Source: Burkholderiales bacterium
GTDB lineage: Bacteria; Pseudomonadota; Gammaproteobacteria; Burkholderiales; SG8-39
Direction of reading: 5' to 3'
DNA length: 64,000 bases
Assembly (NCBI GenBank): GCA_027493935.1
Contig: JAOSJV010000001.1
Location: 1,364,001 to 1,428,000, forward strand
The position numbers and the translations under genes were made by a program. A model generated the notes under the pieces. That model had not been told where the DNA came from and ran no database searches. It worked only from the letters and a program-made list of their open reading frames with translations. Positions 30,077-39,659 of this stretch are shown one piece after another; position 1 is the first letter of the stretch, and each line of letters opens with the position of its first letter.

Positions 30077-32047
30077 TCAGGCGAGCCGCCGCAGGCCGCG
30101 CTCCTCGGACGATTTCAGCACCCGCAGGCAGGGCGCGTAGCCGTCGTAGACGATGCCGTGCAGCTCCAGGCGCTTCTGCGAGCGCAGCAGCCCGACCAGG
30201 AAGTCCAGGATCGGCCGGGTGATGACCTGGCCCGGGACGAGCACCGGGATTCCGGGCGGGTAGGGCACGATCTGGTCGGCGCAGACGCGCTCGGCGAGCG
30301 CCTTGTTCGGGTTTTCCTTCGGGTCGAGCAGCGGCACCGCCTCCCCGCCGCAGTAGTAGGCGTCGCGCGGCAGGCAGCGCAGCCGCGTGAAGTCGGGCAC
30401 GTCGGGGAACTGGACCAGGCGGCGCGCGGCGCGTCCCTCGCGCGCGATGCGCATCAGCGCGTCGTACAGCCGCGACACCTTGCTCCGCGTCGTGCCGACC
30501 GTGAGCAGCAGCGTGACGGTGTTGAACGTGGACTTCTCGACCTGGATGTTGAAGCGGGTGAAGAGCTCGCGCTGCAGGTCCTCGACCGTGCAGCCGCAGC
30601 GCGAGATGTCCACGGTCACCTTGGTTGGGTCGAGGCGGATGCCGTCGTGGCGCACATCCTCGGGCAGCAGCTCGTCGAGATCGAGCACGCGGAACACTCC
30701 GGTGGAGTTGATCTGCTCGCGCAGCTCGTTCGCCAGCGCGAGCGTGCGCGCGAGCAGCTTGTAGCCCTCCATCATCATCTGCTTGCGCGCCACGTCCAGG
30801 CTCGCGATCATCGCGTACTGCGGGCTGGTGGACGTGTGCATGTTGAAGTTCTCGCGGAAGATGTGCTCGTTGAAGGTCGGGTCGTTGACGTGGATCATGC
30901 TCGCCTGCGAGAAGGCGCTCATGACCTTGTGCGTGCTCTGGGTCGCGTAGTCGGCCCCGGCCTCGAGCGCGGTGGGGCGGAACGCCGGATGGAAGCGCGC
31001 AAAGCCGTACCACGCCTCGTCGATGATCACCTTGATTCCGGCCGCGTGCGCCGCCGCGACGATCGGCGGCAGGTCGTAGCGCAGCCCGTCGTACGTGCAC
31101 GAGGTGAGGATCAGCGCCTCGGCGTCCTTGTTCGCCTCGATCGCCTCCAGGATGACTTTCTTCGGCACTGGTCCGTAGAGCCCGTACTTGCGGTTCACCG
31201 AGGAGTTGAGGTACACCGGGTGCGCGCCCGAGAGCACCACGCCGTGGTGCACCGACTTGTGGCAGTTGCGGTCGAGCAGCAGCTTCTCGCCCGGCGCGAG
31301 CAGCGTCTGGAAGATGACCTTGTTGGCGGTCGAGGTGCCGTTGGTCGCGAAGAACGTGCGCCGCGAGCCGAACGCCTGCGCGGCCATGCCCTGCGCCTCG
31401 GCGATGACGCCGCGCGGCTCCATCAGGGAGTCGAGCACCGGCACCGACACCGACAGGTCGACGTCGAACACGTGCTCGCCCATGAACTCGTAGAAGTCGT
31501 TGATCCAGGGGCTCGCGCGCAGCGACTCGCCGGACGAGTGTCCGGGCGTGTGCCACGAGTCCTTCGCCATCCAGACGTAGTTCTTGAGCTGGTCGTAGAA
31601 GGGCGTGCGGGCGCGCTCCTGGATCTCGGCGTTCAGGATCCGGTACATGCCGCGGTAGTCGCGCTCCTCGCGGTAGAAGTAGCCGTCTACCGCCTCGGCG
31701 AACAGCGTGTCGACGACCTCGTCCTCGTGCTCCTGCGCGATCAGGATGTAGACGTCGAGCTCCGGGCGCATTCGGGTGATGCGCTGCACGAGCTCGAGCG
31801 CGGTCATCTGCAGCCTCTTCGACTTGCCGCCGTCGAGCGAGTAGAGCTTGTCGTCGACGATCGCCGCCTGCACGTCGCCGTCGGACTCGATCGCGGCGAG
31901 CGCCTCGCTCGCGGTCGTCACGCCGGTGAAGGTCAGACCGAGCGGGTTGTCGAGCGAGCGGGCGGCCGCGTTCAGGCCCTTCACGAACTCCCGCAGGATC
32001 AGGGTTTCGTCGTTGATGACCAGGACGCGGCTGACGGGCTTGCGCAT
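30077..32047 (-). CDS. Orn/Lys/Arg decarboxylase, large fold-type I family with wing domain
   Basis: A 656-residue PLP enzyme that decarboxylates a basic amino acid to its polyamine. The N-terminal response-regulator-like wing domain (SRVLVINDETLILREF) precedes the aminotransferase core. The Schiff-base lysine is in STHKVMSAFSQAS near residue 372, and CHKSVHHG and IIDEAWYG are typical pocket stretches. The C-terminal decarboxylase domain (PYPPGIPVLVPGQV) is complete. Arginine, lysine and ornithine versions cannot be told apart by eye; the nearby arg genes mildly favour arginine or ornithine. Confidence 0.9.
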   Translation of the reverse strand: MRKPVSRVLVINDETLILREFVKGLNAAARSLDNPLGLTFTGVTTASEALAAIESDGDVQAAIVDDKLYSLDGGKSKRLQMTALELVQRITRMRPELDVYILIAQEHEDEVVDTLFAEAVDGYFYREERDYRGMYRILNAEIQERARTPFYDQLKNYVWMAKDSWHTPGHSSGESLRASPWINDFYEFMGEHVFDVDLSVSVPVLDSLMEPRGVIAEAQGMAAQAFGSRRTFFATNGTSTANKVIFQTLLAPGEKLLLDRNCHKSVHHGVVLSGAHPVYLNSSVNRKYGLYGPVPKKVILEAIEANKDAEALILTSCTYDGLRYDLPPIVAAAHAAGIKVIIDEAWYGFARFHPAFRPTALEAGADYATQSTHKVMSAFSQASMIHVNDPTFNEHIFRENFNMHTSTSPQYAMIASLDVARKQMMMEGYKLLARTLALANELREQINSTGVFRVLDLDELLPEDVRHDGIRLDPTKVTVDISRCGCTVEDLQRELFTRFNIQVEKSTFNTVTLLLTVGTTRSKVSRLYDALMRIAREGRAARRLVQFPDVPDFTRLRCLPRDAYYCGGEAVPLLDPKENPNKALAERVCADQIVPYPPGIPVLVPGQVITRPILDFLVGLLRSQKRLELHGIVYDGYAPCLRVLKSSEERGLRRLA

Positions 32048-32228
32048 GCGGCTCCACGGGCCCGCGCGCAGCGCTCGCGTTGCCCGGTGCGCGCCCGACG
32101 CGCGCCCCCGGTCGCGGGGGCCCTCGAAAGAACGCGCGATTTAACCGCCAAAGCGTGCGCTTTTGCAAGCGAGCTTTGCGCCCGTGTCGCTATAGTGCGC
32201 GCCGGCCGCCCGTGCGTGTGCCAGCCGG
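32048..32228. promoter_or_regulatory. Divergent promoter region with a GC hairpin
   Basis: It separates the leftward decarboxylase from the rightward DUF3579 gene. TATAGT at about 32191-32196 is a likely -10 box for the latter. A hairpin GCCCCCGGTCGCGGGGGC lies near 32103-32120. Confidence 0.4.
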
Positions 32229-32576
32229 ATGACAGCTCCGCAAACCGACGAATTCGTGATCATCGGCCTCACGCTCGAGGGCCGGCCGTTCCGCCCGAGC
32301 GATTGGGCCGAGCGGCTCGCCGGGGTGATGGCGCAGTTCGGCGGCGACCCGCCGTTCCGCTACTCGCCCTATTGCCAGCCGACGGTGTCCGAAGGCGTGA
32401 AGTGCGTGGTGGTCGACGCCCGGCTGAAGGCCATCGAGCCGGCCGCCCACCGTTTCCTGGTGAGCTTCGCGAACGACAACGAGCTGCAGGTTCGGCCGGG
32501 GCGCAAGACCGCGCGCTCTTGGGACGAAGCGGGGCCGGGCGACGCGCCGCGCGCTCCGGGCGACGACCGCAAGTGA
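32229..32576 (+). CDS. DUF3579 family protein
   Basis: A 115-residue protein typical of Betaproteobacteria: FVIIGLTLEGRPFRPSDWAE, FRYSPYCQPTV, GVKCVVVDARLKAIEP and RFLVSFANDNELQV match the DUF3579 pattern. Function unknown. The last conserved segment is repeated 128 bases downstream, so the tail after NELQV may be a secondary product of that duplication. Confidence 0.85.
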   Translation: MTAPQTDEFVIIGLTLEGRPFRPSDWAERLAGVMAQFGGDPPFRYSPYCQPTVSEGVKCVVVDARLKAIEPAAHRFLVSFANDNELQVRPGRKTARSWDEAGPGDAPRAPGDDRK

Positions 32577-32624
32577 GCCGTTTCCTGGTGAGCTTCGCGA
32601 AGGACAACGAGCTGCAGGTTCGGC
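32450..32624 (+). repeat. 47-bp direct repeat duplicating the end of the DUF3579 domain
   Basis: Bases 32450-32496 recur at 32578-32624 with one mismatch. The second copy encodes the same segment with K for N (FAKDNELQV) but lies after the stop, offset by 128 bases, so it is out of frame with the first. This is a partial tandem duplication, real or introduced by assembly. Confidence 0.85.
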
Positions 32625-32652
32625 ACCACCCCTGCACAGATCGGCCGTGCCG

Positions 32653-32806
32653 GCGTCCGCGGCCGCGCCCGCCTGGCGCCTCCGGCCGCGCCGTCGGTCA
32701 CGGGTGGTTCGTGGCGGCCAGTCGTGGGTTGGCCGGCCGCCGCGAACCGGAACCCATGGGAGGGCGTTTGCGGCCGTAGACGCCGGGCGGGCGCAGCCGC
32801 GGACGC
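32653..32806. repeat. Long nested inverted-repeat element
   Basis: Outer arms 32653-32689 and 32770-32806 pair in 33 of 37 positions. Inside, 32706-32719 and 32735-32748 pair in 13 of 14. The RNA would form one long two-stage hairpin. A single related arm lies at 22173-22209. It fills the space between the DUF3579 gene and the rpsT terminator. Confidence 0.7.
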
Positions 32807-32824
32807 GCTTGGCGCACCGACAAA

Positions 32825-32851
32825 CAAAAAAAGACGACCCGAGCGGTCGCC
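32825..32851 (-). terminator. Intrinsic terminator of rpsT
   Basis: On the minus strand a stem of GGCGACC with GGGTCGTC (loop GCTC) is followed by seven T residues. It lies about 50 bases past the rpsT stop and is the clearest intrinsic terminator in the window. Confidence 0.88.
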
Positions 32852-32902
32852 TTCAGCGGCGAACGGGCGCGAGGCTGGGAGGGCGCGCCCGCCGGCTTGT
32901 TG

Positions 32903-33169
32903 CTAAGCCAACGCCTTGACTTGCGCGGCAAGGCGGCTCTTGTGACGCGCCGCCTTGTTCTTGTGGATGATCTTGTCCTTGTCCGCGATGCGGTCGAGCA
33001 CGCTCGTCGACTGGCGCAGCGCCGCCTCGGCGGCGCCCTTGTCGCCGGCGGCGATCGCCTTGCGGACGTTCTTGATCGCCGTGCGCACCATCGAGCGCAT
33101 CGACGCGTTGAGCTGGCGCCGCCTCTCGGACTGGCGGGCGCGCTTGCGGGCTTGTGCGGTGTTTGCCAT
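32903..33169 (-). CDS. rpsT: 30S ribosomal protein S20
   Basis: An 88-residue basic helical protein of the small ribosomal subunit that binds 16S r[21 protein letters not shown] and the [16 protein letters not shown] helix are typical, and [16 protein letters not shown] is the usual C-terminus. It diverges from murJ, the usual rpsT-murJ arrangement. Confidence 0.97.
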   Translation of the reverse strand: MANTAQARKRARQSERRRQLNASMRSMVRTAIKNVRKAIAAGDKGAAEAALRQSTSVLDRIADKDKIIHKNKAARHKSRLAAQVKALA

Positions 33170-33216
33170 TGCGGTGGCTGAGGGGCGAATTCGGGCCGGA
33201 ATCGGGCGAGCCGATG

Positions 33217-33222
33217 ATTATA
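33217..33222 (-). promoter_or_regulatory. -10 box of rpsT
   Basis: A perfect TATAAT on the minus strand, 48 bases before the rpsT start. No convincing -35 box. Confidence 0.55.
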
Positions 33223-33267
33223 GCGGCAGCCGGGTGGAGGAGCAAGGCTCGGGAGAGGCGCGGCCCG

Positions 33268-33273
33268 TATAAT
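33268..33273 (+). promoter_or_regulatory. -10 box of murJ, very close to the start codon
   Basis: A perfect TATAAT ends nine bases before the murJ ATG. Transcription would begin within a few bases of the start codon, so the mRNA would be leaderless or nearly so. Confidence 0.55.
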
Positions 33274-33282
33274 CCGGCCGCG

Positions 33283-34818
33283 ATGAACCTCCTCCGGGCG
33301 ATGGCGACGGTGAGCAGCATGACGCTCGTCTCGCGCATCCTCGGATTCGTGCGCGACGCCCTGATCGCGCGGCTGTTCGGCGCCGGGCTCGCCACCGACG
33401 CGTTCTTCGTCGCGTTCCGCATCCCGAATCTGCTCCGGCGCCTGTTCGCCGAAGGCGCGTTCTCGCAGGCCTTCGTCCCGGTGCTCGCGGCGCACAAGGC
33501 GCGCGAAGGCGAGCAGGCGACCCGCCTCCTCGTCGATCGGGTGGCGAGCCTGCTCTTTCTCGCCCTCGTCGCGGCGACCGCGCTCGGCGTGCTCGCCGCG
33601 CCGGCGATCGTGTACGTGAGCGCGCCCGGATTCGCGGCCTCGCCCGCCAAATTCGAGCTGACCGTCACGATGCTGCGGGTGACGTTCCCGTACATCCTGT
33701 TCATCGCGCTGGTTTCGCTCGCCGGCGGCGTGCTGAACACCTGGAGCCGCTTTGCGGTGCCGGCGCTCACGCCGACGCTGCTCAACCTGAGCTTCATCGC
33801 CGCGGCGCTCGTCGCCGCGCCGTACTTCGAGCCGCAGGCGATGGTGCTCGCCTGGGCGGTGTTCGTCGGCGGGGTCCTGCAGCTCGCCTTCCAAGTGCCG
33901 TTCCTCGCGCGCATCGGCATGCTGCCGCGACCGCGGTTCGCGCCGGGCGATCCGGGCGTGCGCCGCATCCTCGCGCTGATGGGGCCGGCGGTGCTCGGCG
34001 TTTCGGTCGCGCAGGTGAGCCTGCTCGCCAACACGATCTTCGCTTCCTTCCTGCAGACCGGCAGCGTGTCCTGGCTCTACTACGCCGACCGCCTGATGGA
34101 GTTTCCGACCGGGCTGCTCGGCGTGGCGCTCGGCACGATCCTGCTGCCTAGCCTGGCAAAGCACCACGCGCACGCCGCCGCCGAGGAGTACGCCAGGCTG
34201 CTCGACTGGGGCCTGCGCCTCACCCTGATGCTCGCGCTGCCGGCCGCGCTCGCGCTCGCCATCGTCGGGGTGCCGCTCATCACCACGCTCTTCTTCTACG
34301 GCGAATTCACGCTGAACGACGTCGCGATGACCCGCCAGGCGCTGGTGGCCTACAGCGTCGGGCTGGCGGGCCTGATCCTCGTCAAGGTGCTCGCGCCGGG
34401 CTTCTATGCCCGGCAGGACATCCGCACGCCGGTGCGCATCGCGATCGTCTCACTCGGCGCGACGCTGGTCACGAGCGCGGCGCTCATCTACCCGCTGCGC
34501 CACGCCGGTCTCGCGCTCGCCATCGGGCTCGGCGCCTGCCTGAACGCGGCACTGCTCTACCGGCGCCTGCGTCGCGACGGCATCTACGCGCCGCAGCCGG
34601 GCTGGCGCGCATTCGCGCTCAAGATCGCCGCCGCGCTCGCGGCGATGGGTGCGGCGCTGTGGTTCGCGATGGGTCCCGAGGCGTGGTGGATCGCGGCCTC
34701 CGGGCCGCACCGGATCGTCGCCCTCGCGGGTCTGGTGGGGCTTGGCATGGCGACCTACTTCGGTGCACTATGGGGCCTCGGGTTCCGGCTGCGCGACTTC
34801 TCCAGGCGCGCGGCGTAG
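33283..34818 (+). CDS. murJ: Lipid II flippase MurJ
   Basis: Flips lipid II across the inner membrane for peptidoglycan synthesis. 511 residues with about fourteen membrane helices. LVSRILGFVRDALIARLFGAG at the N-terminus and the conserved RIPNLLRRLFAEGAFSQAFVP are signature stretches of the MviN/MurJ group. Intact. The SirB1-like gene begins 23 bases downstream. Confidence 0.96.
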   Translation: MNLLRAMATVSSMTLVSRILGFVRDALIARLFGAGLATDAFFVAFRIPNLLRRLFAEGAFSQAFVPVLAAHKAREGEQATRLLVDRVASLLFLALVAATALGVLAAPAIVYVSAPGFAASPAKFELTVTMLRVTFPYILFIALVSLAGGVLNTWSRFAVPALTPTLLNLSFIAAALVAAPYFEPQAMVLAWAVFVGGVLQLAFQVPFLARIGMLPRPRFAPGDPGVRRILALMGPAVLGVSVAQVSLLANTIFASFLQTGSVSWLYYADRLMEFPTGLLGVALGTILLPSLAKHHAHAAAEEYARLLDWGLRLTLMLALPAALALAIVGVPLITTLFFYGEFTLNDVAMTRQALVAYSVGLAGLILVKVLAPGFYARQDIRTPVRIAIVSLGATLVTSAALIYPLRHAGLALAIGLGACLNAALLYRRLRRDGIYAPQPGWRAFALKIAAALAAMGAALWFAMGPEAWWIAASGPHRIVALAGLVGLGMATYFGALWGLGFRLRDFSRRAA

Positions 34819-34841
34819 CACGGGCCCGGGCCACACGCACC

Positions 34842-35678
34842 GTGACCGCCAGACTCGACCGCTTCGCCGAGCTCGTCACCCGGGACCAGTTCAACCTCGC
34901 CGAGGTCTGCCTGATGGTCGCCGAGGACGAGTACCCGGACGTCGATGCCGCGCGCTGGCTCGACCACATCGAGGCGATGGCCGCGACCGTGCGCGGGCGG
35001 TTCGCGGCCGACGCGTTCCCCGAGCAGCGCGTCGCGGCGCTCAACCACCACCTGTTCGAGGAGCTGCGGTTCAGCGGCAACCTCGATGCGTACCGCGACC
35101 CGCGCAACAGCTACCTGAACGAGGTGCTCGCGCGGCGCACCGGGATCCCGATCACGCTTTCGATCGTCTACCTCGAGGTGGGGCGACGCGTCGGCCTGCG
35201 GCTGCAGGGCGTGTCCTTCCCCGGCCACTTCCTCGTCAAGCTGCGCGTTGCGCGCGGCCAGCTGGTGCTCGATCCGTTTGCCGGCGGGACGCCGCAGTCG
35301 CTCGAGGACCTGCGCGAGCGTCTCGCCCAGCTCGCGCCCGAGGCGCGCGAGGCCGGCATCGACGTCACCGAGTTCCTCGAGCCGGCGACGCCGCGGCAGA
35401 TCGTCGCGCGCGTGCTGCGCAACCTGAAGTCGATCTACCTCGAGGCCGGGCGCTATGCGCAGGCGCTCGCGGTCATGAACCGGATGCTGCTGGTGGTGCC
35501 CGAGTCCGCAGAGGAGCTGCGCGACCGCGGGCTCGTCCACGACCGGCTGCAGTGCTTCCGCGCCGCGCTCGCCGACCTCTCGAATTACCTGCGCCGCGCG
35601 CCGCCCGCCGCGCCGGACGTCATACAGATCCGCGAGCGCGTCCTCGAGCTGCGCGCGGCGTGCGCGCGGCTGCACTGA
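34842..35678 (+). CDS. SirB1 family protein (transglutaminase-like domain with TPR-like tail)
   Basis: 278 residues from GTG 34842. The N-terminal part has the SirB1 pattern: NHHLFEELRFSGNLDAYRDP, YLNEVLARRTGIPITLSIVY and GVSFPGHFLVKL, which contains the histidine of the transglutaminase-like fold. The C-terminal part (YLEAGRYAQALAVMNRMLLV) reads as TPR-like helices. Function unproven. It probably shares a transcript with murJ. Confidence 0.85.
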   Translation: MTARLDRFAELVTRDQFNLAEVCLMVAEDEYPDVDAARWLDHIEAMAATVRGRFAADAFPEQRVAALNHHLFEELRFSGNLDAYRDPRNSYLNEVLARRTGIPITLSIVYLEVGRRVGLRLQGVSFPGHFLVKLRVARGQLVLDPFAGGTPQSLEDLRERLAQLAPEAREAGIDVTEFLEPATPRQIVARVLRNLKSIYLEAGRYAQALAVMNRMLLVVPESAEELRDRGLVHDRLQCFRAALADLSNYLRRAPPAAPDVIQIRERVLELRAACARLH

Positions 35679-35730
35679 GCACCGCCCGGGGGACCGCGGC
35701 GCGCGGCTTCCGGCGCAGGGCGAAAGCCGC

Positions 35731-35736
35731 TAAAAT
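35731..35736 (+). promoter_or_regulatory. Candidate -10 box of ribF
   Basis: TAAAAT, 37 bases before the preferred ribF start. No clear -35 box. Confidence 0.4.
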
Positions 35737-35772
35737 TCAACGCTTTTGCAGCGTCAACCGGGTTTTCGCGCC

Positions 35773-36702
35773 GTGCTCGTCACGCGAGGCAATGCGCCGC
35801 GGCTCGATCGGCCGACCGCAGTCACGATCGGCAATTTCGACGGCGTCCACAAGGGTCACCAGGCGATGCTCGCGCGCCTGGTCGCGGCCGCGCGGCCGCG
35901 CGGACTGGTGGCGAGCGTGCTCACCTTCGAGCCGCATCCGCGCGAGTTCTTCGCGCCGGCAGCCGCCCCGACCCGGCTCACCAGCCTGCGCGAGAAGCTC
36001 GAGCTCCTGGCCGCGCAGGGCGTGGCGCACGTGCACGTGCAGCGCTTCTCGCGCGCCTTCGCCGCGCTGCCGGCCGAGGACTTCGTGCGCCGGATGCTCG
36101 CCGAGGCGCTCCGGGTGCGCTGGCTGCTCGTCGGCGACGACTTCCGCTTCGGCGCACGGCGCGCCGGCGACCTCGCGCTGCTCGTGCGCGCCGCGCCATC
36201 GCACGGCTTCGAGGTCGAGGCGATGCCGAGCGTGGCGATCGGGGAGACGCGCGTTTCCAGTTCCGCGGTGCGCGACGCGCTCGCGCGCGGCGATCTCGCC
36301 CGGGCGCGGGTGCTGCTCGGCCGCAACTACAGCATCAGCGGGCGGGTGGTGCACGGCGACAAGCTCGGGCGCGCGCTCGGCTTCGCCACCGCGAACGTGC
36401 AGCTCAAGCACAACCGGCCGCCGGTCACCGGCATCTTCGCGGTGCGCGTGCACGGCATGGCCGATGCGCCGCGCCACGGCGTCGCGAGTCTCGGCGTGCG
36501 GCCGACGGTGAAAGCGGACGGCCGCGCGACGCTCGAGGTGCACCTGTTCGATTTCTCCGGCGACCTCTATCGGCGCCACCTGCGGGTCGAGTTCGTGCAG
36601 AAGATCCGCGACGAGGAGAAGTACCCCGATCTCGAGACGCTGCGCGCGCAGATCGCGCGCGACTGCGACGCTGCGCGCGCGGCGCTCGCGGCGGCGGATT
36701 GA
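35773..36702 (+). CDS. ribF: Bifunctional riboflavin kinase / FAD synthetase
   Basis: Makes FMN and FAD from riboflavin. About 309 residues. The N-terminal nucleotidyltransferase domain has TIGNFDGVHKGHQAM (near residue 16) and the flavin-site VGDDFRFGARRAGD; the C-terminal kinase domain has GRVVHGDKLGRALGFATANV. Start GTG 35773 (VLVTRGN) fits the usual N-terminus; TTG 35746 in the same frame is the alternative. It precedes ileS and lspA, the common ribF-ileS-lspA order. Confidence 0.94.
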   Translation: MLVTRGNAPRLDRPTAVTIGNFDGVHKGHQAMLARLVAAARPRGLVASVLTFEPHPREFFAPAAAPTRLTSLREKLELLAAQGVAHVHVQRFSRAFAALPAEDFVRRMLAEALRVRWLLVGDDFRFGARRAGDLALLVRAAPSHGFEVEAMPSVAIGETRVSSSAVRDALARGDLARARVLLGRNYSISGRVVHGDKLGRALGFATANVQLKHNRPPVTGIFAVRVHGMADAPRHGVASLGVRPTVKADGRATLEVHLFDFSGDLYRRHLRVEFVQKIRDEEKYPDLETLRAQIARDCDAARAALAAAD

Positions 36703-36758
36703 CGCCGTCGCACCGAGAACACTGCGATCATGGGTGCGCTTGCGAAGGAGGGGATCTG

Positions 36759-36830
36759 CAAGGGGCTTGCCTCTTGTTCGTTCGGGGATACACAAGGAGG
36801 AGCCCCTTGTTCGTGCGACCCCCAAGGGTC
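36759..36830 (+). promoter_or_regulatory. Two hairpins in the ileS leader
   Basis: Arms 36759-36767 and 36801-36809 (CAAGGGGCT and its complement) form a 9-bp stem, continued inward by two 4-bp stems with small bulges. A second hairpin follows at 36817-36830 (GACCC with GGGTC). No T run follows and no T-box sequence is present. They may be a repeat insertion or a control element of ileS. Confidence 0.5.
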
Positions 36831-36879
36831 TGATGGAAGAAGCACCAACCGCAACCCGAGCCGACGTCTGGACGAAGCA

Positions 36880-39659
36880 ATGGCGGACTACAAGAAGACC
36901 CTCAACCTCCCCGACACGCCGTTCCCGATGCGCGGCGACCTCGCGAAGCGCGAGCCGCAGTGGATCCGGCGCTGGCAGGAGACCCGGCTCTACGAGCGCA
37001 TCCGCGCCGCCTCCGCGGGCCGCCCGCGGTTCGTGCTGCACGACGGCCCGCCGTACGCGAACGGCGACATCCACATCGGCCACGCCGTCAACAAGATCCT
37101 GAAGGACATGATCGTCAAGTCGAAGCAGCTCGCCGGCTTCGACGCGCCTTACGTCCCGGGCTGGGACTGCCACGGCCTGCCGATCGAGCACCAGATCGAG
37201 AAGCTCCATGGCAAGGCGCTCGACGCCAACCGCGCGCGCGAGCTCTCGCGCGCCTACGCCGCCGAGCAGATCGAGCGGCAGAAGCGCGACTTCATCCGCC
37301 TCGGTGTCCTCGGCGACTGGGACGCGCCGTACAAGACGATGGAATTCCGCACCGAGGCCGAGGAAATCCGGGCGCTCGGGCGCATCCTCGCCGGGGGCTG
37401 CTCTTCCGCGGCCAGAAGCCGGTCAACTGGTGCATCGACTGCGGCTCGGCGCTCGCCGAGGCCGAGGTCGAGTACGAGGACCGCACCTCCGATGCGATCG
37501 ACGTCGCGTTCGAGGTGGCCGACCGCGAAGCGCTGGCGCGCGCGTTCGGGCTTTCGAACCTGCCGCCCCAGACCGCATACGCGGTGATCTGGACCACCAC
37601 GCCGTGGACGATTCCCGCCAACCAGGCGGTCTGCGTGCACCCCGAGTTCGAGTACTGGCTGCTGCGCACGCCGAGGGGACTGCTCGTGCTGGCGGCCGCG
37701 CTCGCGCCCGCGGCGCTCGCGCGCTACCGGCTCGAAGGCGAGACGCTCGCCGCCGCCAGGGGCGCCGCGCTCGACGGCGTCGGCCTGCGCCATCCGCTCT
37801 ACGGCCGCCCGGTGCCGCTGATCGTGGGCGGGCACGTGACGCTCGAGGCCGGCACCGGGCTCGTGCATACCGCGCCGGCGCACGGCCTCGAGGACTACGA
37901 AGTCGGCCAGCGCTACAAGCTGCCGGTCGACAACCCGGTGGGCGACGACGGGCGCTTCTTCGCGAGCGTGCCGCTCGTCGGCGGCGCCCTGGTGTGGGAC
38001 GCGAACGCCACGGTGATCGCCGAGCTCGACCGCAAGGGACTGCTGCTCGAACGCGCGAAGACCACGCACAGCTACCCGCACTGCTGGCGGCACAAGACCC
38101 CGATCATCTTCCGCGCGACCACGCAGTGGTTCGTCGGCATGGACTTGAAGCGCGCCGACGGTCGCACGCTGCGCGAGACCGCGCTCGACGCGGTGAACGC
38201 GACCGCGTTCTACCCGGCCTGGGGGCAGGCGCGGCTGCACGGCATGATCGCCAACCGCCCGGACTGGTGCGTCTCGCGCCAGCGCAACTGGGGCGTGCCG
38301 ATCGCGTTCTTCGTCCATCGCGAGACGGGCGCGCTGCATCCCGGGACGCCGGCGCTCCTCGAGCGCGCCGCGCAGGCGGTCGAGCGGGGCGGCATCGAGG
38401 CCTGGTTCGCGATGAGCGCAGCCGACTTCGGCGTGGACGAGCGCGCGTACGCGAAGCTCTCCGACACGCTCGACGTATGGTTCGACTCCGGCACGACGCA
38501 CTTCACCGTCATGCGGCGCGAGCCGGAGCGGTTCAAGTGGCCGGCCGACCTGTACCTGGAGGGCTCCGACCAGCACCGCGGCTGGTTCCACTCGTCGCTG
38601 CTCACCGCGTGCGCGATGGACGGGCGCGCGCCGTACGACGGCCTGCTCACCCACGGGTTCGTCGTCGACGGCGGCGGGCACAAGATGTCGAAGTCGCGCG
38701 GCAACGTCATCGCCCCGCAGGAGGTGTCGGGCACCCTCGGCGCCGAGATCCTGCGGCTGTGGGTCGGCGCCACCGATTACTCGGGCGAGCTCTCGATCTC
38801 GAACGAGATCCTGAAGCGGGTGGTCGAGAGCTACCGGCGGATCCGCAACACGCTCAGGTTCCTGCTCGCGAACCTGTCGGACTTCGACCCGGAGCGGGAC
38901 GCAGTTGCGCCTGCCGAATGGCTCGAGATCGACCGCTACGCGGTGGCCCTCGCGGCCGCCTTCCAGGACGAGCTCGTCGCCCATTACGGGCGCTACGAGT
39001 TCCACCTCGTCGCGCAGAAGCTGCAGATCTTCGCCTCCGAGGACCTCGGCGCCTTCTACCTCGACATCCTGAAGGACCGCCTGTACACGACCCGGGCCGA
39101 CTCGCTGGCGCGGCGTTCGGCGCAGAGCGCGCTGTGGCACGTCACGCACAGCCTGCTCAGGCTGATGGCGCCGATTCTCTCGTTCACCGCCGAGGAGGCG
39201 TGGGGCGTGCTGACCAGGCGGCCCGAGGACAGCGTCTTCCTGCACGTCTGGCACCGCTTTCCGGAGGTTCCCGAGAGCGTGCAGCTTCTCGCGCGCTGGA
39301 AGCTCCTGCGCGAGGTGCGCGCCGAGGTGGCGAAGTCGCTCGAGACGCTGCGCGAGGCCGGCAGGATCGGCTCGTCGCTGCAGGCCGAAGTCGAGGTGCG
39401 CGCGACGGGCGAGCGCCATCGCGCCGCCGCGCACCTCGGCGACGACCTGCGCTTCGTGCTGATCACCTCGCAGGCGCGCGCGGTCGAGGCCGCAGCGGAG
39501 GCCGGGCGCGCGATCGTGGCGACGCCGAGCCTGCACGCGAAATGCGAGCGCTGCTGGCACCACCGGGCCGACGTCGGGGCCGATGCGGCGCATCCGACCC
39601 TGTGCGGGCGCTGCACGGCCAACCTCTTCGGCGCGGGCGAGCCGCGCCGGTTCGCTTGA
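36880..39659 (+). CDS. ileS: Isoleucyl-tRNA synthetase, one frameshift
   Basis: Charges tRNA-Ile; essential. About 926 residues. Class I motifs are [10 protein letters not shown] (near 66) and KMSKSRGN (near 601). The editing domain contains [16 protein letters not shown], and the C-terminal zinc motif has CERCWHH and CGRC. A base is missing in the GGGGG run near 37397, between RILAGG and LLFRGQKP. The gene must be functional, so this is the best evidence that such breaks are sequence errors. Start ATG 36880 gives the family N-terminus [18 protein letters not shown]. Confidence 0.96.

Noticed and set aside
36703..36879. T-box riboswitch upstream of ileS
   Set aside because: No T-box sequence, no specifier loop and no terminator were found.
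36730..36879. N-terminal extension of ileS to ATG 36730
   Set aside because: The added residues come from the hairpin-rich leader and are unlike any IleS N-terminus; ATG 36880 gives the expected start.
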